From assembly GCA_019240115.1 (NCBI GenBank), contig JAFAYV010000087.1, positions 1 to 64,000 on the forward strand: 64,000 nucleotides of DNA, given 5' to 3'. The notes beneath the pieces were generated by a model. It was not told the DNA's origin and did no database searches. It worked only from the letters and a program-made list of their open reading frames with translations. Shown here one piece after another: positions 24,357 to 33,862 of the stretch (its first letter is position 1; each line of letters opens with the position of its first letter). Both the position numbers and the translations under genes were made by a program. Source of the stretch: Solirubrobacterales bacterium (GTDB lineage: Bacteria; Actinomycetota; Thermoleophilia; Solirubrobacterales; Solirubrobacteraceae).

Positions 24357-25859
24357 TCAACCGGCGTAGGTCTCGCGCAGCTCGCGCTTGAGAACCTTGC
24401 CGGCGGCCGACTTGGGCAGCGGCTCGGCGCGCAGGTGGATCGCCTTGGGCACCTTGTAGCCGGCGACGAGGGTGCGGCAGTGCGCGATGAGCTCGTCCTC
24501 GCCGACCTCGAGGGCGGGAACGACGACGGCGTGCACCGCTTCGCCCCAGCGGACGTCGGGGAGCCCGAACACCGCCGCCTCGCCGACCGCCGGGTGGCGG
24601 TGCAGAGCGTCCTCGACCTCGGTGCTGTACACATTCTCGCCGCCGGTGATGATCATGTCCTTGGCGCGGTCCACGAGGAACAGGTGCCCCGCCTCGTCGA
24701 GGTAGCCGAGGTCGCCGGTCAGATACCACCCGTCGCTGAGCGCCTCCCGCGTCTGCTCGGGCTTGCGCCAGTAGCCGCCGGTGACGTTGGCGCCGCGGAC
24801 GCGGACCTCGCCGACCTCGCCCGCCACGAGGGGCCGGCGCGCGAGGTCGACGACCTGCAGCTGCACCCCGATCGCGGGTTGGCCGCAGGAGCGTGCCCGC
24901 GGGGTCTCGAGCAGCTCCTGCTCCTCGGGGAGCAGCGTGATGATCGGCGAGGTCTCCGTCGTGCCGTAGATGTGGAGCATCGAGACGCCCGGAAACGCCT
25001 TGCGGGTTCGGTGCAGCACCTCGTCGGCGATCGGCGAGGCGCCGTGGCTGAGGTGGGTCACCGAGCTGATGTCCCGCGGGCGGCGCAGCTGCTCGGCGAC
25101 GAGCGCGTCGAGCATCGTCGGCACGGCGAAGATCGTCGTCACCGCCTCGCGGGCGACGGCGTCGAGCGCCGCCGACGCGTCGAAGCCCGGCAGGATGACG
25201 TGCTGGCCACCCGCCCACACGATCGCCAGGACGCCGATCGTCCCGCCGGCGTGGAACATCGGCGCCACCACGAGCCAGCGGGTCGCCGGGGTAAACGGCC
25301 AGCAGGTCATGAACGCGAGCGCGTTGGCGACGAGGTTGCCGTGGGTCAGCATGACGCCCTTGGCCGCGCCGGTCGTCCCGCCCGTGTAGAAGAGGCCGGC
25401 GAGGTCATCCTCGGCGGCCGGATGCCAGGGCTCCGGGGCGGCGTCGGCGAGCAGCGCGTCGGACTCCGCGCCGAGGGCGACGAACCGCTCGACGCACGCG
25501 GCGAGCGCGGCGTGCTCGGGGTCGCCGAACAGCACCCGGGTGCCGGAGTCCGCAAGCGCGTACCGCAGCTCGGGCTCGGCGTGCCGGGCGTTCAGCGGGA
25601 CGAGCACGAAGCCGCCGGCGGGCACCGCGAGGTAGAGCTCGAGATAGCGATGGCAATTGCGCCCGATGACCCCCACGCGATCGCCGCGAGAGAGCCCCAT
25701 CGCCCGCAGCGCGCCGATCAGGCGTCGCACCCGCTCGTCGAGCTCGGCGTAGGTGAGGCGGACCTCGCCACACGCCACCGCGGTCCGGCCGGCGGCGACG
25801 CTGACGCTGCGCTCCAGCGGGCCGAGAAACGTCCGGGTGACGCCGGCGGCGGTGGCCAT
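24357..25859 (-). CDS. Acyl-CoA ligase (ANL superfamily)
   Basis: Activates a carboxylic acid to its CoA thioester with ATP. The 500-residue protein shows the ANL adenylation motif LFYTGGTTGAAKGVMLTHGN, then IYGTTETSP, YLTGDLGYLDEAGHLFLVDRAKDMIITGGENVYS and the C-terminal lysine motif LPKSAAGKVLKREL. Length and order match medium/long-chain or aryl acyl-CoA ligases. Substrate cannot be read from the sequence. The convergent DpgC-like gene makes an aryl-acetic acid an interesting possibility. Its upstream region is occupied by a six-copy 18-bp repeat array (25977-26088). Confidence 0.92.
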   Translation of the reverse strand: MATAAGVTRTFLGPLERSVSVAAGRTAVACGEVRLTYAELDERVRRLIGALRAMGLSRGDRVGVIGRNCHRYLELYLAVPAGGFVLVPLNARHAEPELRYALADSGTRVLFGDPEHAALAACVERFVALGAESDALLADAAPEPWHPAAEDDLAGLFYTGGTTGAAKGVMLTHGNLVANALAFMTCWPFTPATRWLVVAPMFHAGGTIGVLAIVWAGGQHVILPGFDASAALDAVAREAVTTIFAVPTMLDALVAEQLRRPRDISSVTHLSHGASPIADEVLHRTRKAFPGVSMLHIYGTTETSPIITLLPEEQELLETPRARSCGQPAIGVQLQVVDLARRPLVAGEVGEVRVRGANVTGGYWRKPEQTREALSDGWYLTGDLGYLDEAGHLFLVDRAKDMIITGGENVYSTEVEDALHRHPAVGEAAVFGLPDVRWGEAVHAVVVPALEVGEDELIAHCRTLVAGYKVPKAIHLRAEPLPKSAAGKVLKRELRETYAG

Positions 25860-25976
25860 GGCGCCGATGTTAAGGGTCCACGACTGGTCCGCGGCTGCAC
25901 TTCCAGGGCGACCGCTACCGGCTCTGCCTGAGGGTCTGAGCTGTTCGACGCGGGAGCGCTCGCCGCCGAGGCGAGT

Positions 25977-26088
25977 CCGGGTCGGGTTGCGGGTCCCGCG
26001 TCGGGTTGCGGGTCCCGCGTCGGTTGCGGGTCCGCGCCGGGTTGCGGGTCCGGGTCGGGTTGCGGGTCCGGGTCGGGTTGCGGGTCCG
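25977..26088. repeat. Six-copy 17-19-bp tandem repeat
   Basis: Six successive units share the core GGTTGCGGGTCC, with spacer variants GGGTCG, CGCGTCG and GCGCCG. The array fills the gap between the stop of the LLM oxidoreductase gene (26090) and the upstream region of the acyl-CoA ligase gene. No coding role is apparent, and it does not resemble a CRISPR because there are no unique spacers. Confidence 0.9.
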
Positions 26089-26089
26089 G

Positions 26090-27058
26090 CTACGCCGGCT
26101 GGCCCGCGAACACCGGGCCGATCGCCTGGCCGGCGAGCTGCACCGCCTCGAGGTCGTCGACGTCGGGCAACGAGATCGTCATCCCCTCGATGCCGACGTC
26201 GGCCATCGCCTGTGCCCGCTCGGCGATCGTGCCGGGGTCGCCGACGATCGAGGCGTCGAGGCGGCTCTGGGGCACCCCCCGGTCGCGCAGCATCGCCGCC
26301 TTGTCCTGGGCCGCCTCGTGGGTGGAGCCGATCACGACCGAGCCCATGCCGGTCTTCGTGATCTCGGCGGGATCGCGGCCGACGGCCTCGCAGTGGCCCT
26401 CGAGCACGCCGATGAGGTGCTTGGCCCGCTCGGGATCACCGAACAGGTTGCAGCCGTCGGCGTACTGGGCGACGAGCCGCAGCGTCTTGCGCTCGCCGCT
26501 GCCGCCGACGAGGATCGGGATGTCGCCGCGGATCGGCTTGGGGTGGTTGAACGCGCCCTCCGCGCGGAAGTGCGTGCCGGCGACGGTCGTCGCCGCTTCG
26601 GTGAACATCGAGCGGCTGATCCGCAGCGCCTCCTCAAGGCGCTCGAAGCGCTCGCGCAACGGCGGGAAGTCGAAGCCATAGGCGACGTGCTCCTCCTCAA
26701 ACCAGCCGGCGCCGAGCCCGTGCCACGCGCGGCCGCCCGAGATGATGTCGATCGTGGTGGTGGTCTTGGCGGCGATCGCCGGGTTGCGATAGGTGACGCT
26801 GCCGACGAGCAGGCCGAGCGTGACCGACGAGGTCCGGGCGGCGAGACCGGCGAGGATCGTCGAGCCGTCGAGCATGTCGTTCTCGGGCGGCCCGACGGGT
26901 GGGATCTGGTGGAGGTGGTCCATGGCCGAGATCGAGCTGAAGCCCGACCGCTCGGCGGTCGTCGCGATTTCGACGAGCTTGTCGAACAGCGCGTCGGGCT
27001 CGACGCCCGGATAGGTGAAGTTGGGCAGGTGGAGATCAAGTGTGATGGGGAGGCGCAT
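26090..27058 (-). CDS. LLM-class F420-dependent oxidoreductase
   Basis: This 322-residue luciferase-like TIM-barrel protein starts MRLPITLDLHLPNFTYPGVEPDALFDKLVEIA. Family motifs are the DHL segment (ISAMDHLHQIPP), LLVGSVTYRNPAIAAKTTTTIDIISGGRAWHGLGAGWFEEEHVAYG and IPILVGGSGERKTLRLVAQYADGCNLFG. Actinobacterial members of this type use coenzyme F420 in place of FMN. ATG at 27058 is chosen by family N-terminus. It is divergent from the VOC protein gene, with a 102-bp gap, and its stop codon lies at the edge of the six-copy repeat. A second LLM enzyme is at 36057-36836. Confidence 0.9.
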   Translation of the reverse strand: MRLPITLDLHLPNFTYPGVEPDALFDKLVEIATTAERSGFSSISAMDHLHQIPPVGPPENDMLDGSTILAGLAARTSSVTLGLLVGSVTYRNPAIAAKTTTTIDIISGGRAWHGLGAGWFEEEHVAYGFDFPPLRERFERLEEALRISRSMFTEAATTVAGTHFRAEGAFNHPKPIRGDIPILVGGSGERKTLRLVAQYADGCNLFGDPERAKHLIGVLEGHCEAVGRDPAEITKTGMGSVVIGSTHEAAQDKAAMLRDRGVPQSRLDASIVGDPGTIAERAQAMADVGIEGMTISLPDVDDLEAVQLAGQAIGPVFAGQPA

Positions 27059-27160
27059 GCGATCCAGGCTAGTGCTTGGCCGCGTACTGACGGGGACCGA
27101 CCACTGGAGTCGCTCACCGGAGCGGCCACCGGTGGTCGCCGGCGCGCCAGAATGCGTCCG

Positions 27161-27502
27161 ATGGCGATCTCGGGCGTCGTGATCCGCAGACGGGTGGACG
27201 ATCTCGACTCCGCCGTCGCGTTCTACGAGCGCCTGTGCGGCCGTGCCGCGCGGCGGTTCGGCCTGCGTGGCGCCGAGCTGGCGACGGTCGGGCCGTTCCT
27301 GCTCTTCAGCGCGCCCGAGCACGTCGGCGACCGGCTCGAGAACGTCGCCGCGACCCTGACCGTCGACGACCTCGTCGCCCACGAGGCACTGCTGCGCAGC
27401 CTCGGAGCGCAGATCATCGCGCCGATCGCCGAGACCCCGAACGGCCGCCGGCTCGTCGCGCGCCATCCCGACGGAGCGGTGTTCGAGTACGTCGGCCGCT
27501 AG
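27161..27502 (+). CDS. VOC (glyoxalase/bleomycin-resistance) family protein
   Basis: The 113-residue protein forms a single vicinal-oxygen-chelate domain: VVIRRRVDDLDSAVAFYERLCG, then FLLFSAPEHVGDRLENVAATLTVDDL, and the C-terminal FEYVGR bearing a metal-ligand-like Glu. Such proteins are metalloenzymes or drug-binding proteins, and the substrate is unknown. ATG at 27161 is preferred; an in-frame ATG at 27152 would add three residues. Neither has a clear ribosome-binding site. Confidence 0.8.
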   Translation: MAISGVVIRRRVDDLDSAVAFYERLCGRAARRFGLRGAELATVGPFLLFSAPEHVGDRLENVAATLTVDDLVAHEALLRSLGAQIIAPIAETPNGRRLVARHPDGAVFEYVGR

Positions 27503-27566
27503 TGGTTGGCCCCGTGAGTACGGTCGCACCGAGAGCGCTCACCAGTGGATGCCTGGCGAGGACGCA

Positions 27567-27600
27567 GAAGTCGACGTGTAGCAGCGCTACACGAGACTTC
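27567..27600. repeat. Strong hairpin in intergenic region
   Basis: GAAGTC (27567-27572) pairs with GACTTC (27595-27600), and GTGTAGC (27576-27582) with GCTACAC (27586-27592) around a 3-nt AGC loop, with a small asymmetric internal bulge. It lies in the 220-bp gap after the VOC gene and before the convergent peroxiredoxin gene. No T-run follows, so it looks more like a repetitive palindromic element or RNA structure than an intrinsic terminator. Confidence 0.55.
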
Positions 27601-27722
27601 GAGGACAGCCGGACGACGCGAGCGCGGCCCCGTGAGGCGAGGCTGGATGCCGAGCGGGCCGCAGGCTCGCGCAGGCGCCGCTGGGGAGTGCTCGAATGCG
27701 AGCGTACTTGCGGGGGCGGCCA

Positions 27723-28304
27723 CTAACTCGAGGCCGCGTGGGCGCGCAGCCAGGCGAGCACCTCGCCGGCGTGCCGATCGGGCGGGAACACGGGGTAGAA
27801 GACGTGCTCGATCCCGCCGTCGGCGATGACGAGCGTCAGGCGCCGCAGCAGGACGTTCCCGTCGGCCTCGAACGTCGGCAGGCGCAGCGCCTCGGTCAAC
27901 CGGCCCGCGAGGTCAGACAGCATCGGGTACGGCAGCCCGAGCCGGTCGACGGTCTCGCGCTGGTAGTCGGTCGACTGCGTCGACACCCCGGCGACGTCGG
28001 CGCCGGCCTGCGCCAGCTCCGCGTGCAGGTCGCGGAAGCCGCAGGACTCCGGGGTGCAGCCCCGCGCGCCGGGGATCTCGTCCCAGTCGGGAACCAGCGG
28101 ATCGGAGCCCGGCACGCTCATGCGCGGATAGGCGAAGACGATGGCGCGTGCGCGCGAGCCGAGCTCGTCGAGCCGGAGGTTGCCGCCGCCGCTCGACGGC
28201 AGGCTGACGTCCGGGATCGGCATCCCGACGAGGTGATCGGCCGCCCCGTCGTCCTCGGGGACCGGGAGGTCGGCGGGCAGCTCGTAGGGATCGTGCGTGG
28301 TCAT
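27723..28304 (-). CDS. Peroxiredoxin (AhpC/TSA, PrxQ-like)
   Basis: Thiol peroxidase of 193 residues. The thioredoxin-fold redoxin domain begins at HLVGMPIPDVSLPSS. The sequence IPGARGCTPESCGFRD carries the two cysteines in a CTPESC motif, the peroxidatic/resolving arrangement of PrxQ/BCP-like enzymes. DVAGVSTQSTDYQRETVDRLGLPYPMLSD is also typical. The start at 28304 (MTTHDPYELPADLP) gives the usual short N-terminal arm; an ATG at 28313 is three codons upstream. It is convergent with the VOC gene and divergent from the carboxylase operon. Likely cytoplasmic peroxide detoxification. Confidence 0.88.
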   Translation of the reverse strand: MTTHDPYELPADLPVPEDDGAADHLVGMPIPDVSLPSSGGGNLRLDELGSRARAIVFAYPRMSVPGSDPLVPDWDEIPGARGCTPESCGFRDLHAELAQAGADVAGVSTQSTDYQRETVDRLGLPYPMLSDLAGRLTEALRLPTFEADGNVLLRRLTLVIADGGIEHVFYPVFPPDRHAGEVLAWLRAHAASS

Positions 28305-28551
28305 CACGGTCATGATGACAGCCGTGCCGCCGCCTCGGGTCGTCGCGGTGGCGCCCCGCGCGACGCCTCGACGGCGCCTTCTGCGCGTCGTCGTCGACGC
28401 GGTGCGGGTCGGCGAGCGCGGCGCGGTGGCTCGGGTTCGTGTTCGCATCGACCGCATGCGCCGGCGGCCGGGTCCACGCTGGCGTCCATCCCGTGATGAG
28501 CGGTGCGCCATCATGTCCGCCCGTGCCATCGGCCCACGGTTCCCGCCCCTG

Positions 28552-30516
28552 ATGTTCGGCACGGTGCTCGTCGCCAACCGCGGCGAGATCGCGGTTCGGG
28601 TGATCCGGACGTTGCGCGCGCTCGGCATCCGCGCGGTGGCCGTGTACTCCGACGCCGACGCCGCCGCTCCCCACGTCGACCTCGCCGACGAGGCGATCCG
28701 CCTCGGCCCGGCGGCTCCGTCCGAGTCCTATCTGGCGGTCGATCGCGTGCTCCGGGCGGCGCGGCGCAGCGGCGCCGATGCGATCCATCCCGGCTACGGC
28801 TTCCTGTCGGAGAATCCGGGCTTCGCGCGCGCGTGTGAGGAGCACGGGATCGTGTTCGTCGGGCCGCCGCCGTCGGCGATGGAGCTGCTCGGCGACAAGG
28901 TGGCGGCCAAGCTCGCCGCCGAGGCGGTCGGCGTCCCGCTGCTGCCCGGCCTGCAGCGCCCCGGCTTGAGCGACGACGAGATCCTCGAGTGGGCGCGTGA
29001 CGGCGAGGATCGCTTCCCCCTGATGGTCAAGGCCGCGGCGGGGGGCGGCGGGCGCGGAATGCGGATCGTGCGCGCCGACCGCGACCTGCCCGACGCACTG
29101 GCGGCGGCGCGCCGCGAAGCCAAGGCCGGGTTCGGCGACGACGGGCTGCTCGTCGAGCGCTACGTCGAGCGCGCGCGTCACGTCGAGGTGCAGCTGATCG
29201 CGGATCGGCACGGGACCGTCCTGCATCTCGGCGAGCGCGAGTGCAGCCTGCAGCGCCGCCATCAGAAGGTGCTCGAGGAGAGCCCCTCGCCGGTCATCTC
29301 GCCCGTCGTCCGCGCTCGCCTCGGGGAAGCTGCGGTGGCGCTCGCGCGCCACGCCGGCTACGTCGGCGCCGGCACCGCCGAGTTCCTCGTGCCCGCCGAC
29401 GATCCGGCGGCGTTCGCGTTCCTCGAGGTCAACGCCCGGCTTCAGGTCGAGCATCCGGTCACCGAGTTCGTCACCGGGCTCGACCTCGTCGAATGCCAGC
29501 TGCGAATCGCCGCCGACGAGCGGCTGCCGATGACCCAGGACGACGTCGAGCTCCGCGGTCACGCGGTCGAGGTCCGGGTCTGCGCCGAGGACCCGATGGC
29601 GCGCTTCCTCCCGACGATCGGCCGCCTGACGACCTATCGCGAGCCAACCGGGCCGGGGATTCGCGTCGATAGCGGCGTCGCGCTCGGATCCCGCGTCGGC
29701 CCCGACTACGACTCGCTGCTGCTCAAGCTGATCGCCACCGGCGCCGATCGCCATGAGGCGCTCGAGCGCCTGTGGCGGGCGCTCGGGGATCTGCGGCTGC
29801 TCGGGCTGACGACGAACGCCGGGTATCTCGCGCGGCTCGTGGCCAGCTCCGAGGTCAGCGCCGGGGAGATGGACACCGGGCTGCTCGAGCGAGGTGTCGT
29901 CGCCGCCGCGCCCGACGCGGCGCAGGCTCGGGAGGCGGCAATCGCCACCGCCGCAACGCGGAGCTTGACCCTCGGTGGCCCCGACCCCTGGGAGGGGCTG
30001 CCGGGATGGCGAGTGACCGGCGACGTGCCGGTCACCTACGAGCTGGCGCCGGTCGGTGACGGAGATACGGTCGTCGTCGAGATCGCCGGCGATCGGGTCC
30101 GCGTCGGCGAGCACGAGGCGTCGCTGCAGGTGGACACGATTGATCCCGGCCGGGTCCGCATCGCCCTCGATGGGCGCGCGCGCGTGTGGGACCACGCGTC
30201 GGTCGACGGGGAGCTGTGGGTGTCGGCGGGCTCCGACGCGTTCGCCCACCGCGTGGTCGAGCCGGTCGTCCAGGACGCGGCAGCGGTCGCCGGCGGCGAG
30301 ATCGACGCGCCGATGCCGGGCTCGGTGCTGTCGATCAACGTCGCCGCCGGCGACCGGGTGGCCGAGGGCGATCTCCTGCTCGTCGTCGAGTCGATGAAGA
30401 TGGAGCTGGCCCTCACCGCCCCCGCCGACGCCGAGGTGACCGCGGTCATCGTCTCGGTCGGGGATCACGTGACCCGCGGACAGGCGCTCGTCGAGCTCGA
30501 TGTGGCCGAGTCATGA
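28552..30516 (+). CDS. Acyl-CoA carboxylase alpha subunit (biotin carboxylase + BCCP)
   Basis: This 654-residue protein carboxylates its own biotin with ATP and bicarbonate. The biotin carboxylase domain begins [21 protein letters not shown], includes [10 protein letters not shown], the ATP-grasp loop [14 protein letters not shown] and [25 protein letters not shown]. The C-terminal biotinyl domain carries ESMKME with biotinyl Lys616. It is coupled by ATGA to the carboxyltransferase gene. Size and partner match 3-methylcrotonyl- or related acyl-CoA carboxylases (leucine/isoprenoid catabolism). Propionyl/acetyl specificity is less likely given the beta subunit. The frame stays open 85 codons upstream of 28552, but only the chosen start matches the family N-terminus. 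Confidence 0.92.
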   Translation: MFGTVLVANRGEIAVRVIRTLRALGIRAVAVYSDADAAAPHVDLADEAIRLGPAAPSESYLAVDRVLRAARRSGADAIHPGYGFLSENPGFARACEEHGIVFVGPPPSAMELLGDKVAAKLAAEAVGVPLLPGLQRPGLSDDEILEWARDGEDRFPLMVKAAAGGGGRGMRIVRADRDLPDALAAARREAKAGFGDDGLLVERYVERARHVEVQLIADRHGTVLHLGERECSLQRRHQKVLEESPSPVISPVVRARLGEAAVALARHAGYVGAGTAEFLVPADDPAAFAFLEVNARLQVEHPVTEFVTGLDLVECQLRIAADERLPMTQDDVELRGHAVEVRVCAEDPMARFLPTIGRLTTYREPTGPGIRVDSGVALGSRVGPDYDSLLLKLIATGADRHEALERLWRALGDLRLLGLTTNAGYLARLVASSEVSAGEMDTGLLERGVVAAAPDAAQAREAAIATAATRSLTLGGPDPWEGLPGWRVTGDVPVTYELAPVGDGDTVVVEIAGDRVRVGEHEASLQVDTIDPGRVRIALDGRARVWDHASVDGELWVSAGSDAFAHRVVEPVVQDAAAVAGGEIDAPMPGSVLSINVAAGDRVAEGDLLLVVESMKMELALTAPADAEVTAVIVSVGDHVTRGQALVELDVAES

Positions 30517-32099
30517 GCGTCATCCTGCGCTCGAGCGCCGACCCGAACAGTGAGGGGTTCGCCGCCAACCAGGCCGCGCACACCGAGCTCGGCGCCGATC
30601 TGGACCGTCAGTTCGCGCGCGTGCTCGCCGGCGGTGGCGAGCGCGCCGCCGAGCGGCACCTCTCGCGGGGCAAGCTGCTGCCCCGCGACCGCGTCGACCG
30701 CCTGCTCGATCGCGGCTCGCCGTTCCTCGAGCTCTCCACGCTCGCCGCCCACGGCATGTATGACGACGAGGCGCCGGGCGCCGGGATCATCACCGGGATC
30801 GGGCGGATCGCCGGGCGCGAAGTGATGATCGTCTGCAACGACGCCACGGTGAAGGGCGGCTCGTACTTCCCGATGACCGCCCGCAAGCACACGCGGGCGC
30901 AGGAGATCGCCCGCCAGAACCGCCTGCCGTGCGTCTACCTCGTCGACTCCGGCGGCGCCTTCCTCCCGCTCCAGGACGAGCTGTTCCCCGACGTGCGCGG
31001 CTTCGGCCAGGTGTTCTACAACCAGGCGAACATGTCGGCGGAGGGCATCGCGCAGATCGCGGCGGTACTCGGCTCCTGCACCGCCGGCGGCGCCTACGTC
31101 CCGGCGATGTCCGACGAGGTCGTGATCGTCCGTGAGCAGGGGACGATCTTCCTCGGCGGCCCGCCGCTGGTGCAGGCGGCGACCGGCGAGACCGTTACCG
31201 CCGAGGAGCTCGGCGGCGGCGATCTGCACGCCCGGCGCTCGGGGGTGGCCGACCATCTCGCCGTCGACGACGCCGACGCCCTGGCGATCGTGCGCTCGAT
31301 CGTGGCCACGCTCCCGCCCAAGCCGCCGGTGCCGTGGGAGACAAGGACGCCGGAGCCGCCGGCAGTCGACGTCGCTTCGCTGACCGGCGCGGTGCCCGCC
31401 GACCTGCGCACGCCCTACGACCCGCGGGAGATCATCGCCCGGCTCGTCGACGGCTCTCGCTTTCACGAGTTCAAGGCCAACTACGGGACGACGCTCGTCT
31501 GCGGCTTCGCGCATCTGCACGGGCACGCGGTGGGGATCCTCGGCAACGAGGGGGTGCTGTTCTCCGACAGCGCGCTGAAGGGCGCGCACTTCGTCGAGCT
31601 CTGCGACCAGCGCGGGATCCCGCTCATCTTCCTGCAGAACATCACCGGCTTCATGGTCGGCACCGACGCCGAGGCGGGCGGGATCGCCAAGGATGGGGCC
31701 AAGATGGTTGCCGCCGTGTCGGTCACCCGCGTCCCCCGCCTGACCGTCATCGTCGGCGGATCCTTCGGCGCCGGCAACTACGGGATGAGCGGGCGGCCGT
31801 ACTTCCCGCGCTTCCTCTGGATGTGGCCGAACGCGCGGATCTCGGTGATGGGCGGAGACCAGGCGGCCAACGTCCTGACGGCCGTCGGGCGCGAGCGCGA
31901 CCCCGAGGCGATCGAGGCCCGCAAGCGCGAGATCCGTGCGCAGTACGAAACCCAGGGCCATCCCTATTACGCCTCGGCGCGGCTGTGGGACGACGGGGTC
32001 ATCCACCCGCGCGACACGCGCGACGTCCTCGGCCTGGCGTTGGGAGCGTGCGCCAACGCTCCCCTCGGCGAGCGGCGCAAGCCCGTGTTTCGTATGTGA
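30513..32099 (+). CDS. Acyl-CoA carboxylase beta subunit, methylcrotonyl-CoA type
   Basis: Carboxyltransferase of 528 residues that moves CO2 from biotin on the alpha subunit to an acyl-CoA. Segments typical of MccB are [106 protein letters not shown] and [14 protein letters not shown]. These match methylcrotonyl-CoA carboxylase more than propionyl-CoA carboxylase. The start overlaps the alpha-subunit stop (ATGA), ensuring stoichiometric synthesis. No hydratase, isovaleryl-CoA dehydrogenase or HMG-CoA lyase is in the window, so the leucine-pathway role is by family only. Confidence 0.92.
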   Translation: MSVILRSSADPNSEGFAANQAAHTELGADLDRQFARVLAGGGERAAERHLSRGKLLPRDRVDRLLDRGSPFLELSTLAAHGMYDDEAPGAGIITGIGRIAGREVMIVCNDATVKGGSYFPMTARKHTRAQEIARQNRLPCVYLVDSGGAFLPLQDELFPDVRGFGQVFYNQANMSAEGIAQIAAVLGSCTAGGAYVPAMSDEVVIVREQGTIFLGGPPLVQAATGETVTAEELGGGDLHARRSGVADHLAVDDADALAIVRSIVATLPPKPPVPWETRTPEPPAVDVASLTGAVPADLRTPYDPREIIARLVDGSRFHEFKANYGTTLVCGFAHLHGHAVGILGNEGVLFSDSALKGAHFVELCDQRGIPLIFLQNITGFMVGTDAEAGGIAKDGAKMVAAVSVTRVPRLTVIVGGSFGAGNYGMSGRPYFPRFLWMWPNARISVMGGDQAANVLTAVGRERDPEAIEARKREIRAQYETQGHPYYASARLWDDGVIHPRDTRDVLGLALGACANAPLGERRKPVFRM

Positions 32100-32121
32100 C
32101 GCGCGCGGCCGGTGCGCTCGG

Positions 32122-32333
32122 TCAGTGGCGGTCGAGCACGGGCGGTGGGGGCGGGCGGTGGGGGCGGGCGACGTGGCCGTTCCGGCGGGCGCAGATCTCC
32201 ACGACGTGGTCGGACACCAGGAGATCTTCGAGCGCGTCGGCGTCCCCTCCCGGCGCGCGGACGAGCTCATCGAGCGCGTTGCCGACGGCGACGCCGAGCG
32301 GGTTGTCCATGTCGGTGATGAGCGGCGACGGCG
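32122..32333 (-). pseudogene. Possible pyrimidine-nucleoside phosphorylase remnant
   Basis: On the minus strand, LITDMDNPLGVAVGNALDEL (start near 32325) closely resembles the ALITDMDxPLGxAVGNALEV segment of thymidine/pyrimidine-nucleoside phosphorylase. Nothing before or after it fits that enzyme, and the fragment ends in unrelated Pro-rich residues at a stop at 32122. A 62-residue frame starting ATG at 32310 could also be a real small protein, but the motif favours a decayed fragment. The surrounding 32100-32497 contains no other gene I can support; a 13-bp GGGCGGTGGGGGC unit is duplicated near 32140-32166. Confidence 0.35.
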
Positions 32334-32497
32334 AGGCTGACGGAGGTCCTCCCAGGCTCGTCCATCTTCAGGCCGCGCGCCGTACGATCCGCCGCCCCGG
32401 TGCCCGGCGGCGTCCACCGCCGCGCCTGGCCGTATCCTTGCGAAAGGCGGCATCCCCGCCACTGGCGCGCGATCGCGGCGTGGGCGACGATACGGGC

Positions 32498-33097
32498 GTG
32501 CGGATCGAGATCCCCCTCTTCGCGGGCTTCGACGAGGTCGACGCAATCGCGCCCTTCGAGGTCCTGGCCAACGCGGCGCGCGCGGTCGACGAGTTGAACG
32601 TCGAGCTCGTCGGCGCGGACGGACCCGGGGAGATCGTGGCCTCGCATGGCGCTCGGCTGCAGTGCGAGCGCGGTCTCGGCGACGCCCCCGACCTCGTGCT
32701 CGTGCCCGGCGGCGGCTGGATGCGCGGCGGCGGAGCGCGCGACGCCTACGCGGCCGGCCGGCTCCCGGGGCGCTTGCGCGAGCTGGCGGCCGGCGGGACG
32801 ATCATGGCCTCGGTCTGCACTGGAGCGATGCTACTCGCCGCGGCCGGGGTGACCGATCGCCGCCCGGCGACGACGCACCGGGCGGCGCTCGACGATCTGG
32901 CGCGCCACGGCGCGCTCGTCGATCGCGAGGCCCGGGTCGTCGACGACGGCGACCTCGTGACCTGCGGCGGGATCACCTCAGGCCTCGATCTCGCGCTTCA
33001 CGTCGTCGCGCGCGAGTGGGGGCCGGAGCTCGCCGCGGACATCGCGCGGCTGATGGAGCACGAGGTCGTTGGCCCGATCCGCGTCAGCGCGAGCTGA
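32498..33097 (+). CDS. DJ-1/PfpI-family protein
   Basis: The 199-residue protein begins VRIEIPLFAGFDEVDAIAPFEVL with a GTG start. The DJ-1/PfpI fold shows DLVLVPGGGWM and the nucleophile elbow ASVCTGAMLLAAAG (Cys107), followed by RRPATTHRAALDDL and TCGGITSGLDLALHVV. This pattern is closest to isonitrile hydratase/GATase1-like and AraC-N-terminal-type domains. Catalytic Cys and the following His are present, so it could be enzymatically active. The substrate is unknown. It lies downstream of the carboxylase operon, in the same orientation, but about 400 bp away. Confidence 0.85.
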   Translation: MRIEIPLFAGFDEVDAIAPFEVLANAARAVDELNVELVGADGPGEIVASHGARLQCERGLGDAPDLVLVPGGGWMRGGGARDAYAAGRLPGRLRELAAGGTIMASVCTGAMLLAAAGVTDRRPATTHRAALDDLARHGALVDREARVVDDGDLVTCGGITSGLDLALHVVAREWGPELAADIARLMEHEVVGPIRVSAS

Positions 33098-33164
33098 CCG
33101 CGCGGTCCGGGCGAGCCGCGACGCTCGCGGCCGCGAAACTCGATCTCAGCACGCCGGGGCTCGC

Positions 33165-33815
33165 TCAGCGCGCGAGCAGGTCGGCGGGAGTATCGACGAT
33201 CGCGTCGGCATCGGCGAGCTGGACGTCGGGGTGCGTCGTGCGCACGGCGACCACGGGGCTGCCGGCCGCGCGAGCGGCGGCGACGCCCGCCGGCGAGTCC
33301 TCGATCACGAGACAGCGCTTCGGGGCGAGCCGCAGCGCCGCGGCGCCCCGGAGGAAGCACTCGGGGTCAGGCTTGCCGTGGACGACGTCGTCGGCGGTGA
33401 CCGCGAGCTTGGGGATCGGCAGGCCGGCGGCGCCCAGGCGCACGCGCATCAGTGCGCGCGAGCACGACGTGACCACGACGAGCGGGGAGCCGCTGGCCAG
33501 CAGCTCGGCGGCGCCGGGCAGCGCCCGGATGCCCGCGGGATCGTCGAGCTCGCCCCGCTCGAGCAGCTCGGCCTCCCGGGCGTGCTCGGCCGGCGGTGCG
33601 AAGCGCCGGACCGTCTCGCGCGACGGGCGGCCGGAGGCGGCCCGCAGGACCGCCTCGGGATCGGCGCCGTGACGATCGGCGAACGCCGTCCACACGCGGC
33701 GCACCGGCGCCGAGGAGTCGACCAGCGTGCCGTCGACGTCGATCAGCAGTCCGTCGGCGGCGGCGAGCAGCCGGCCGACGACGCCGTCTGTCCGGGTCCG
33801 CGACACGACCGGCAT
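33165..33815 (-). CDS. HAD-superfamily hydrolase, sugar-phosphatase-like
   Basis: This 216-residue HAD phosphatase has motif I DVDGTLVDS (Asp26 nucleophile, Asp28), motif II VVVTSCSR, motif III Lys in HGKPDPECF and motif IV IEDSPAGVAAARAAG. It resembles beta-phosphoglucomutase/sugar-phosphatase subfamily members with a helical cap (residues about 36-90). The substrate is probably a small phosphorylated metabolite. It is convergent with the DJ-1 gene and separate from other operons. Confidence 0.9.
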   Translation of the reverse strand: MPVVSRTRTDGVVGRLLAAADGLLIDVDGTLVDSSAPVRRVWTAFADRHGADPEAVLRAASGRPSRETVRRFAPPAEHAREAELLERGELDDPAGIRALPGAAELLASGSPLVVVTSCSRALMRVRLGAAGLPIPKLAVTADDVVHGKPDPECFLRGAAALRLAPKRCLVIEDSPAGVAAARAAGSPVVAVRTTHPDVQLADADAIVDTPADLLAR

Positions 33816-33862
33816 TGTCGCGCGCCGCCGCGGGGCTGACCGAAATGGAGATCGCGCTGCGA

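Noticed and set aside
23190-25859. Part of a glycopeptide antibiotic cluster
   Set aside because: Only the DpgC-like protein fits. The ligase is generic, and no polyketide synthase, peptide synthetase or other Dpg genes are present.
25977-26088. Possible CRISPR array
   Set aside because: Units are contiguous 17-19-bp repeats without unique spacers, and no cas genes are present.
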